A stretch of DNA of 7,274 nucleotides. Origin: CAXMNX01 sp964194845. GTDB lineage: Bacteria; Pseudomonadota; Alphaproteobacteria; Rhodobacterales; Rhodobacteraceae. Location: the NCBI GenBank assembly GCA_964194845.1, contig CAXMNX010000078.1, positions 1-7,274 on the forward strand. Direction: 5' to 3'. The notes under the pieces were generated by a model, which searched no databases, was not told the DNA's origin, and worked only from the letters and a program-made list of their open reading frames with translations. Position 1 is the stretch's first letter; each line of letters opens with the position of its first letter. The translations under genes were made by a program, and so were the position numbers. This document shows, one piece after another, positions 1-5,277 of the stretch.

Positions 1-1867
1 CGGCGCGAATGCGCGAGACCGCCGATGACAATGCGCCGACCCCGCCATTCGCAGGGAAAGTGCAGTCGATCTCAACCATATCGGTGTTGAAGGCTTCCGT
101 CAGTCGCTCCAACTGGGCGTTGCCAACAAACGGGCTGTCCAACACGATAATCTCGGTCTGGCTGCTGTCCTGATCCAACACGTTTTTCAGGTTTCCAAAC
201 CGTGTCTTCAGGCTCATCACGCGATACTCGCGAAGCGAGTCAATCGGCGGGTTCGTGACCTGACTGAAGTTTTGTCGGAAAAAATGCGACAATGGCCGAT
301 AGGATTTGGACAGAACCGCCGACGGTGTGTCGTCACCCATCGACGCGATCAGCTCTTTGCCATCCTCGGCCATGGGTGCCAGAACCTGCTCAAGCTCTTC
401 AATGGAATACCCCGCAGCAATCTGGCGCCGCCGCAGTTCGCCGCCCGAAAACTTGGGCGCTTCCGTCACCGATCCCAGCTCGTCGTCAAGCTCAACGATC
501 CTGCCGACCCAATCACCAAAGGGCTGCGATCCGGCCAGCACATCCTTGATCTCTTTGTCGTGGAACAGCTTCCCGTCGACCATATCGACCGCAATCATCT
601 GGCCCGGCCCCAACGCGCCCTTTTCGACCACGGTCGCCTCGTCCACCGTTACCATCCCGGTCTCGGACCCTGCGATCAGCAGGCCGTCGCCGGTCACGGT
701 ATAACGCATGGGGCGCAGCCCGTTCCGGTCGAGCCCTGCACAGACCCAGCGCCCGTCCGTCATCGCCAAAGCTGCCGGACCGTCCCAGGGCTCCATCACT
801 GCGTTGCAATAGGAATACATGTCGCGCCAGGATTGCGACAGTTCGACCGCCTGCTTCGACCAGCTTTCAGGGATCAGCATGGTCTTTGCCATCGGAGCGT
901 TCCGCCCCGCGCGGACCAGCACCTCGAAGACCGAATCCAGGGCAGCAGAATCGCTCGACCCGTTCGCGATGATCGGCTTGATGTCTTCGGCCAAGTCCCC
1001 GAACGCGCCCGAGGCCATGCGGATTTCGTGGCTTTTCATCCAGTTGATGTTGCCCTTCAGCGTGTTGATCTCGCCGTTATGCGCCAACATGCGGAAGGGT
1101 TGTGCCAGCCACCACTGCGGGAACGTGTTGGTCGAATATCGCTGATGATAAATTGCAAATGCGCTTTCAAACCGATCATCGGCCAGATCGGGATAAAAAT
1201 CCGCCACCTGCTCGGCCAGCATCATGCCCTTATAGATGATCGACCGGCAACTAAGCGAGCATAGGTAAAGCGACGCCACCTGTGCCGCCGCCGCCTTCTC
1301 GATCCGACGCCGGATCACGTAAAGCTCGCGCTCGAAGGTTTCCTCGTCAACGCCCTTGGCGTTCGAGATCAGAATCTGTTCGATCTCGGGGCGGGTCGCA
1401 TTGGCCTTTTCACCCAGACAATCGACATTCACCGGCACATGCCGCCAGCCGTAAATGTAATATCCCATGCGCAGAACTTCGGTTTCCACGATGGTCCGGC
1501 ATGTCTCCTGCGCCCCAAAATCGGTGCGCGGCAGGAACACCTGCCCGACAGCCAGCCATTCGCCTGCGCGCGGCACATGGCCAGTGCGCTTGATCTGATC
1601 GACGAAGAAGGAAACGGGTATCTGCACATGGATGCCCGCGCCGTCGCCGGTCTTGCCATCGGCATCCACCGCGCCGCGATGCCAGACCGCTTTCAGCGCA
1701 TCAATGCCGTTTTCCACGACCTTGCGAGACTTTGACCCGTCGATGGAAACCACCAGCCCGACACCGCAGGATGCGTGCTCGTCGTCGGCACGATAAAGCG
1801 AATGCTCGGCCATCCATTGGCGGCGTTTTTCCTCGGTCTCGGCCCAGTTGGCGTTGAATTTGGTCAT
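1..1867 (-). CDS. gltB: Glutamate synthase (NADPH) large subunit, N-terminal 622 codons (partial)
   Basis: Large subunit of GOGAT, which converts glutamine and 2-oxoglutarate to two glutamates in the cytosol together with GltD. The window edge cuts the gene; the family is about 1,500 residues, so roughly 40% is here. The ATG at 1867-1865 opens a 33-residue leader (MTKFNANWAETEEKRRQWMA...), then Cys34 in A-S-C-G-V-G, the expected N-terminal nucleophile of the class II glutamine amidotransferase domain once the propeptide is removed. Other visible domain motifs are HRGAVDADGKTGDGAGI soon after, HQRYSTNTFPQW at about 241-252, AHNGE at about 262-266 and LDRNGLRPMRY at about 379-389. The last residues (FPANGGVGALSSAVSRIRA) belong to the central domain. 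The start overlaps the stop of the upstream GFA gene as ATGA. An upstream GCGGAAAGC stretch could serve as ribosome binding site. No promoter lies immediately upstream, so expression probably depends on the chain of genes before it. Identification is secure; completeness beyond the edge is unseen. Confidence 0.97.
   Translation of the reverse strand, partial: MTKFNANWAETEEKRRQWMAEHSLYRADDEHASCGVGLVVSIDGSKSRKVVENGIDALKAVWHRGAVDADGKTGDGAGIHVQIPVSFFVDQIKRTGHVPRAGEWLAVGQVFLPRTDFGAQETCRTIVETEVLRMGYYIYGWRHVPVNVDCLGEKANATRPEIEQILISNAKGVDEETFERELYVIRRRIEKAAAAQVASLYLCSLSCRSIIYKGMMLAEQVADFYPDLADDRFESAFAIYHQRYSTNTFPQWWLAQPFRMLAHNGEINTLKGNINWMKSHEIRMASGAFGDLAEDIKPIIANGSSDSAALDSVFEVLVRAGRNAPMAKTMLIPESWSKQAVELSQSWRDMYSYCNAVMEPWDGPAALAMTDGRWVCAGLDRNGLRPMRYTVTGDGLLIAGSETGMVTVDEATVVEKGALGPGQMIAVDMVDGKLFHDKEIKDVLAGSQPFGDWVGRIVELDDELGSVTEAPKFSGGELRRRQIAAGYSIEELEQVLAPMAEDGKELIASMGDDTPSAVLSKSYRPLSHFFRQNFSQVTNPPIDSLREYRVMSLKTRFGNLKNVLDQDSSQTEIIVLDSPFVGNAQLERLTEAFNTDMVEIDCTFPANGGVGALSSAVSRIRA
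1805..1867 (-). repeat. gltB 5' coding end matched by the chimeric ORF (leader repeat, copy 2)
   Basis: The authentic gltB leader (propeptide) codons 1-21. It is the partner of the repeat at 2532-2594. Both copies start in the same ATGA stop-start context behind a GFA gene, which fits duplication of the junction as well as the codons. Confidence 0.75.
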
Positions 1868-2304
1868 TGGTTGCTTTCCGCATTTCCCAAGAAAAAGGCT
1901 TCGACTTCAGCCCTTGTCACTGCCTTATGCTCGCGGCTCAGGTCATATGCCGCAGGACGGTCATCTGCGTAATACTCGACGCCCACGGGCAATCCGGTCC
2001 CATCGTCGAAAAGTCCGGCCGACATTTTCAACAACCCGTGCATCGGCCCTTCGGCTGTCACGCGATAATACACACCTGAACCGCATTCAGCGCAGAAACC
2101 GCGTTCCGCCCAGGGCATCGGTGCGATGGTCTTTATTGGGCCGTCGATCGATGCGGCATTCGCATCGACTTCGATCGCGTAGTTCACCCCGCCAGTCCAG
2201 CGGCGGCAGTTTTCGCAGTTGCACGCTGTGATGTATTCCTTCGTGGCAGTCGCTTTGACAGTCACCGCGCCACACATGCAAGTTCCGTTCATGGCCACTG
2301 TCAT
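1864..2304 (-). CDS. GFA-family (glutathione-dependent formaldehyde-activating-like) zinc protein, copy B'
   Basis: A 146-residue cytosolic protein of the GFA / CENP-V fold. All seven cysteines of the family's zinc pattern are present: C9-x-C11 followed by GAV, C28-x-C30-x-x-C33 followed by RRWTGG, and C71-x-x-C74 followed by GS. In Paracoccus Gfa the first and last pairs hold a structural zinc and the CxCxxC group holds the catalytic-site zinc; I transfer that by motif only. The C-terminus (GLFDD...EYYAD...TRAE) resembles GFA-B at 2591-3028 rather than GFA-A. Both ends are coupled: its ATG overlaps the stop of the chimeric ORF as ATGA at 2301-2304, and its TGA overlaps the gltB start at 1864-1867. 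A purine-rich GGCGGGGGAAA lies just upstream as ribosome binding site. The true substrate is unknown; most family members have no proven formaldehyde activity. Confidence 0.9.
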   Translation of the reverse strand: MTVAMNGTCMCGAVTVKATATKEYITACNCENCRRWTGGVNYAIEVDANAASIDGPIKTIAPMPWAERGFCAECGSGVYYRVTAEGPMHGLLKMSAGLFDDGTGLPVGVEYYADDRPAAYDLSREHKAVTRAEVEAFFLGNAESNQ

Positions 2305-2594
2305 TGGGTTTCCCCCGCCTGAAACTTCCGGAGTTTTTCCATTTCTTTGGCCTCGGTGCTTTGCGTCGCGTCCTCAAACGGCGGTAGCCATCCGGGCCGA
2401 TAATCGACGAATATCTCTTCGGTGACCTTCAGCCCGGACGGATCGTCAAGCAGCGCAACTGCGATCGAGCGCGGTTTCCGACCCCGCATCCGCCAGTAAA
2501 GCGTTGCGTCACAGGCGCTGCAAACCGCCCGCTCAGCCATCCACGCGCGTCGGGCGGCCTCGGCCTCGGCCCAGTTGGTGTCATAAATTGTCAT
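2301..2594 (-). CDS. Chimeric short ORF: GltB-like leader fused to C-terminal half of a GFA protein
   Basis: A 97-residue ORF that would normally be called a hypothetical or partial GFA protein. Residues 1-21 (MTIYDTNWAEAEAARRAWMA plus E21) match the GltB leader encoded at 1867-1805 at 13 of 21 positions, including NWAE, RR and WMAE. From about residue 21 (ERAVC) to the end it matches GFA-A residues 66-142 at about 50 of 76 positions, including YWRM, LLDD, TEEIFVD, WLP and QSTEA. It therefore lacks the CxCG and CxCxxC motifs and keeps only C25-x-x-C28. The catalytic zinc site is gone and the structural zinc site is halved, so ordinary GFA activity is not expected. The frame is open with no frameshift, a GAGGGAGA ribosome binding site precedes the ATG, and both ends form ATGA overlaps with neighbours. 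It may persist as a protein, or only as a translational relay toward GFA-B' and gltB. Confidence 0.75.
   Translation of the reverse strand: MTIYDTNWAEAEAARRAWMAERAVCSACDATLYWRMRGRKPRSIAVALLDDPSGLKVTEEIFVDYRPGWLPPFEDATQSTEAKEMEKLRKFQAGETQ
2316..2534 (-). repeat. Paralogous GFA C-terminal segment, copy A'
   Basis: The segment encoding residues 21-93 of the chimeric ORF. It aligns without gaps to 3040-3258 in GFA-A at both protein and DNA level, for example CGGGCGGTTTGC and TGGATGGCTACC-like codon strings shared at both ends. Substitutions are spread over the segment, so this is an old duplication under some coding constraint, not a recent copy. Confidence 0.75.
2532..2594 (-). repeat. Degenerate copy of the gltB 5' coding end (leader repeat, copy 1)
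   Basis: These 63 bases are the first 21 codons of the chimeric ORF. Aligned without gaps to the first 21 codons of gltB, about 45 of 63 bases agree, with a nearly unbroken block AACTGGGCCGAG-CCGAG and a second block TGGATGGC-GAG. The similarity stops being to gltB after the GAG codon, where similarity to GFA-A takes over. Confidence 0.75.
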
Positions 2595-3028
2595 CGCGCA
2601 TCTCCCTCGATGTGGGGGTTCTTGGCTTGGTATTCGGCCCTCGTCTCGCGGTGGTGGTTGCCTTCCAGCCGCACCGAGGCCATGGCACAGTCAGCGTAGA
2701 TCTCGGAACGCAGCGGCCAGTCGCGCGCCGCGTCGAAAAGGCCCGGCATCAGGTCGTAGCCCGATGTTGTCCCGTCGAGATCCCGCATCCACAGATGCGA
2801 GCCGCACTTAGGGCAGAAGGCCCGTTCGGCGAACGACGACGAGGCGAAACGGGTCACTGGCCCCTCCACCGTCACCGTCTCGGCTGCGGCGTAAAAGCAC
2901 AGGAACAGCCCACCGGTCCAGCGCTGGCACATGCGGCAATGGCACGCGCCAGGCCTCGGGTCATGCTCGCCGTCTATTCGGATCGTGACGGCACCGCAAA
3001 GGCAGTGGCCCTCCAAGGTTTCGCTCAT
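2591..3028 (-). CDS. GFA-family zinc protein, copy B
   Basis: A 145-residue GFA-fold protein. The start is placed at the ATG at 3028-3026 (MSETLEGHCLCGAV), not at an in-frame ATG 25 codons earlier. This start has GGCGGAG about eight bases upstream, forms the same ATGA overlap with the preceding GFA-A stop that recurs along the chain, and matches family lengths; the longer form adds an unrelated 25-residue tail. The zinc pattern is complete: C9-x-C11, C29-x-C31-x-x-C34 before QRWTGG, and C72-x-x-C75 before GS. The C-terminus (GLFD...EIYAD...HHRETRAE) places it in the same subtype as GFA-B' at 1864-2304, but overall identity is only about one third. Its stop overlaps the start of the chimeric ORF at 2591-2594. 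The enzymatic substrate cannot be told from sequence. Confidence 0.9.
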   Translation of the reverse strand: MSETLEGHCLCGAVTIRIDGEHDPRPGACHCRMCQRWTGGLFLCFYAAAETVTVEGPVTRFASSSFAERAFCPKCGSHLWMRDLDGTTSGYDLMPGLFDAARDWPLRSEIYADCAMASVRLEGNHHRETRAEYQAKNPHIEGDAR

Positions 3029-3453
3029 GGCATCTGCTCCGCCAGAAACTCCTGAAGCTTCGCCAATTCCTGAGCTTCTGTACTTTGGTTGGCCCCTTGC
3101 CACGCCGGTAGCCAGGCGGGGCGGTGGTCCACAAATATTTCTTCCGTCACGGTCAGGCCCGACTGATCGTCAAGAAGCCCGACCGCCACCGAGCGCGGCT
3201 CCCGCCCCTGCATGCGCCAGTAAATCGTTGCGCCGCAGGTACCGCAAACCGCCCGTTCACCCCATTCGCTGGCGTGATAAGCCGCAACCTTCTTGCCGCC
3301 GGTGATCTCAACGTCGCTTGCTTTCGCAGCAAGATACGGCCCACCACCGGTCCAGCGCTGGCACTGGACACAGTGACACGCCTGAATCGTGTCGCCCATG
3401 TCGGCACGAATTGTGACGGCACCGCAAAGGCATTGTCCTGTCCGCTCACCCAT
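3025..3453 (-). CDS. GFA-family zinc protein, copy A
   Basis: A 142-residue GFA-fold protein and first gene of the coupled chain. Zinc-type cysteines are C8-x-C10 in QCLCGAV, C26-x-C28-x-x-C31 before QRWTGG, and C70-x-x-C73 before GATIYWRM, so both expected metal sites are intact. Its C-terminal half (VAVGLLDD...TEEIFVDHRPAWLP...QSTEAQ) is a different subtype from the two B copies and is the source-type sequence for the chimeric ORF. The ATG at 3453-3451 has AAAGGATGA as ribosome binding site about nine bases upstream. It lies 169 bases after gltD on the same strand. It could be co-transcribed with gltD or start from a promoter in that gap. A role beside GOGAT, such as handling an aldehyde or a zinc-dependent accessory task, is only a guess. 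Confidence 0.9.
   Translation of the reverse strand: MGERTGQCLCGAVTIRADMGDTIQACHCVQCQRWTGGGPYLAAKASDVEITGGKKVAAYHASEWGERAVCGTCGATIYWRMQGREPRSVAVGLLDDQSGLTVTEEIFVDHRPAWLPAWQGANQSTEAQELAKLQEFLAEQMP
3040..3258 (-). repeat. Paralogous GFA C-terminal segment, copy A
   Basis: Residues 66-138 of GFA-A, partner of 2316-2534. The match to the short ORF begins at the GAACGGGCGGTTTGC stretch after Trp64. Upstream of this, GFA-A has its own zinc-binding N-terminal half, which the short ORF lacks. Confidence 0.75.
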
Positions 3454-3622
3454 CGGGGCTCATCCTTTGTTAACCGACCGGGTCACGAACGCTGACCCAT
3501 TCAATTTTTTACTTTTCATTAACCGCACCGCCCCAGAAAAAGTACATTTTGCAATCCGGGCGTCGCGCGGTTGTACGTTTTGTCAAATTCTCGGACCGCA
3601 CACAGGGTTAAGGCATTGCAAA
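3454..3622 (-). promoter_or_regulatory. gltD-GFA intergenic leader with paired GTAC-containing repeats and a small hairpin
   Basis: This 169-base gap holds no gene. Read on the minus strand it contains two similar elements ending in ACAAAACGTAC (plus 3573-3583) and GCAAAATGTAC (plus 3542-3552), spaced 31 bases apart, about three helical turns, which suits a paired operator. Nearer the GFA start is the perfect 6-base inverted repeat GGGTCA/TGACCC at 3480-3498 with a 7-base loop. A TTGACA hexamer (3581-3586) has no good -10 at normal spacing. An 8-base inverted repeat TTTGCAAT/ATTGCAAA (3548-3555 and 3615-3622) is too widely spaced to be a convincing gltD terminator. I infer readthrough from gltD, a regulated promoter, or both. 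Confidence 0.35.
3480..3498. repeat. Short inverted repeat in GFA-A 5' leader
   Basis: Perfect arms GGGTCA and TGACCC flank a 7-base loop, ending about 27 bases upstream of the GFA-A ATG. It could be an operator half-site pair or a small RNA hairpin. On the plus strand it is followed by a short T run, but no plus-strand gene here would need a terminator. Confidence 0.35.
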
Positions 3623-5056
3623 TCACTCCGCCGCCACCTGGGCCGCCTGGCGCATGTAATCCAGAATAGAATCCGCTGCCTCGCATCCGTCGCGGATCGC
3701 CCAGACCACCAACGACGCCCCACGCACGATGTCGCCCGCCGCGTAAACGCCCTCAAGCGATGTCGCGTGGGTTCGGAAATCCGACGTGATCGTTCCCCAA
3801 CGCGTAACCTCCAGCCCATCAACGCCCCAAAGCTTCGGCAGGTCCTCGGGCTCAAATCCCAGCGCCATGATCACCAGATCAGCGGCCTCGATATAGTCCG
3901 ATCCGTCAATCAATTCAGGCACTTGCCGTCCCGTCGCATCCGGCGCGCCAAGCTGCATCCTCTGCACCATGACGCCTTCAACTTCACCTCCGACAAAGCC
4001 CTTCGGCGCGCTCAGCCAGACAAACTCGACGCCTTCTTCCTCGGCATTTGCCACTTCGCGCTGCGACCCCGGCATGTTGGCCCGGTCGCGACGGTACAGG
4101 CACTTCACGCTTTCCGCGCCCTGCCGCACGGCGGTTCGCACGCAGTCCATCGCGGTATCGCCACCGCCGATCACCACAACGCGCTTGCCATCCGCATCCA
4201 GAAGGCCCGCGTCAAACTCAGGCACATCGTCACCAAAAGACTTGCGATTCGAAGCAGTTAGATAGTCGATTGCCCGCACAATTCCGGCCGCGCCAACACC
4301 CGGCGCACTCAGGTCGCGCGACTTGTAAACGCCTGTCGCGATCAGGATTGCGTCATGTTTGGCGCGCAAATCATCAAACGAGATGTCGTCGCCCACATCG
4401 CAGTTCAAAGCAAATTCGACGCCGCCTATTTCAAGCTGTTCGTTCCGTCGCATGACGATATCTTTTTCCAGCTTGAAACCGGGGATGCCATAGGTCAGCA
4501 GACCTCCCGCCCGGTCGTAACGATCGTAGATGGTAACCTGCACGCCTGCCCGACGCAGCCTGTCCGCTGCCGCCAGACCGCCCGGTCCGGCACCGATAAT
4601 GCCAACACTTTCAACGCGTTCGACCGCAGGCGCAATCGGTTCCACCCAGCCTTCTTCCCAGGCCGTGTCGGTGATGTATTTCTCAACCGACCCGATTGTG
4701 ACCGTTCCATGGCCGGATTTCTCGATCACGCAATTGCCCTCACAAAGCCGGTCCTGCGGGCAGATCCGACCACAGATTTCCGGAAATGTATTCGTGGCCT
4801 GAGAGATCTCGTAGGCTTCCCTCAGACGGCCCTCGGCGGTCAGCTTCAGCCAATCGGGAATGTTGTTGTGAAGCGGGCAGTGCGACTGGCAATAAGGAAC
4901 ACCACACTGGCTGCACCGCGCCGCCTGTTCCTTGGCCTTCGCATTCGCGTATTCGGCATAGATCTCACGAAAATCTTCGCGACGAACTGCCGAGTCCCGT
5001 TTTTCGGGCATGGCACGAGGTACAGTCACGAATTTAAGCATCGGATTGTCGGCCAT
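3623..5056 (-). CDS. gltD: Glutamate synthase (NADPH) small subunit
   Basis: A 477-residue FAD- and iron-sulfur-containing subunit that takes electrons from NADPH and passes them to GltB. Domains in order: an N-terminal ferredoxin-like domain with C48, C51, C56, C60 (CSQCGVPYCQSHCP) and C95, C99, C105, C109 (CGRICPQDRLCEGNC), the usual two-cluster cysteine set; the FAD Rossmann motif GAGPGG at 155-160; the second nucleotide-binding motif VVVIGGGDTAMDC at 293-305 for NADPH; and the closing FAD motif VYAAGD at about 437-442. Length is normal. The ATG at 5056 is preferred because the opening residues before MLKFVTVPR are typical of alphaproteobacterial GltD; a GAGG lies about 12 bases upstream, so the site is modest. 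Its partner gltB lies about 1.75 kb downstream behind four small ORFs instead of adjacent. Transcription starts in the 5057-5277 divergent region. Confidence 0.97.
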   Translation of the reverse strand: MADNPMLKFVTVPRAMPEKRDSAVRREDFREIYAEYANAKAKEQAARCSQCGVPYCQSHCPLHNNIPDWLKLTAEGRLREAYEISQATNTFPEICGRICPQDRLCEGNCVIEKSGHGTVTIGSVEKYITDTAWEEGWVEPIAPAVERVESVGIIGAGPGGLAAADRLRRAGVQVTIYDRYDRAGGLLTYGIPGFKLEKDIVMRRNEQLEIGGVEFALNCDVGDDISFDDLRAKHDAILIATGVYKSRDLSAPGVGAAGIVRAIDYLTASNRKSFGDDVPEFDAGLLDADGKRVVVIGGGDTAMDCVRTAVRQGAESVKCLYRRDRANMPGSQREVANAEEEGVEFVWLSAPKGFVGGEVEGVMVQRMQLGAPDATGRQVPELIDGSDYIEAADLVIMALGFEPEDLPKLWGVDGLEVTRWGTITSDFRTHATSLEGVYAAGDIVRGASLVVWAIRDGCEAADSILDYMRQAAQVAAE

Positions 5057-5277
5057 CAGCCCAAACCTCGCGTAAAGGTGTCAGAATGTGGTGTTAAACG
5101 GCGGTCCGCAATATTAAAAGGCATCATTACTGACCTAAATACACGATTCTGGGGATCGAGGCAGCTAAATCCCGCCTGCCTGCAACGGTTTTAGGACCGG
5201 ATCGGACTTAAATTGAATCTTTTCAAATAGTCTCAATCAGTTAGGGTGTGCCAAACGCACCAGGGTAATTTCACCGA
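5057..5277. promoter_or_regulatory. Divergent gltD / uppP promoter region
   Basis: A 221-base AT-richer gap between divergent genes. For gltD (minus strand) I see TTGAGA (5231-5236) and TTTAAG (5207-5212) at 18-base spacing, and separately a good -10-like TAATAT (5111-5116) with a poor -35. For uppP (plus) a weak TTTTCA and TAGGGT pair lies about 30-60 bases upstream of the ATG. An inverted repeat AGGCAG/CTGCCT occurs at 5159-5181. The exact start sites cannot be fixed from sequence. Confidence 0.35.
5213..5226. promoter_or_regulatory. Candidate FNR/FnrL-type binding site
   Basis: The sequence TTGAATCTTTTCAA fits the FNR-family core TTGA-N6-TCAA exactly, with an extra symmetric base on each side of the spacer (TTGAA/TTCAA). 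It is centred about 58 bases upstream of the uppP ATG and falls between the candidate -35 and -10 of gltD, where binding would be expected to repress gltD. FnrL or a related Crp/Fnr regulator (Dnr, NnrR) could bind; the sequence cannot say which. Confidence 0.45.

Noticed and set aside
272..1264. Long plus-strand open frame of about 330 codons
   Set aside because: It is entirely antisense to gltB, whose motifs read cleanly on the minus strand; the translated frame is rich in Arg, His and Pro and shows no domain. High GC explains the openness.
2301..2594. Chimera as an artefact of frameshift or assembly error in a full GFA gene
   Set aside because: The missing N-terminal zinc motifs are not present in any other frame upstream; the upstream sequence is intact GFA-B coding sequence, and the GltB-like leader fills the place instead.
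3029..3103. Longer N-terminus for GFA-B starting 25 codons upstream
   Set aside because: It would overlap GFA-A by 79 bases, adds residues without family similarity, and ignores the good ribosome binding site and ATGA overlap at 3028.
3548..3622. Terminator after gltD from TTTGCAAT/ATTGCAAA arms followed by TTTTT
   Set aside because: The arms are 59 bases apart and AT-rich, and the T run is not adjacent to the stem; not a credible intrinsic terminator.
3389..4261. Plus-strand open frame of about 290 codons
   Set aside because: Antisense to the GFA-A start and to gltD, with no recognisable protein features; a shadow of the real genes.
4355..5194. Plus-strand open frame of about 279 codons
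   Set aside because: Antisense to gltD and running into the intergenic region; low-complexity shadow composition and no family resemblance.
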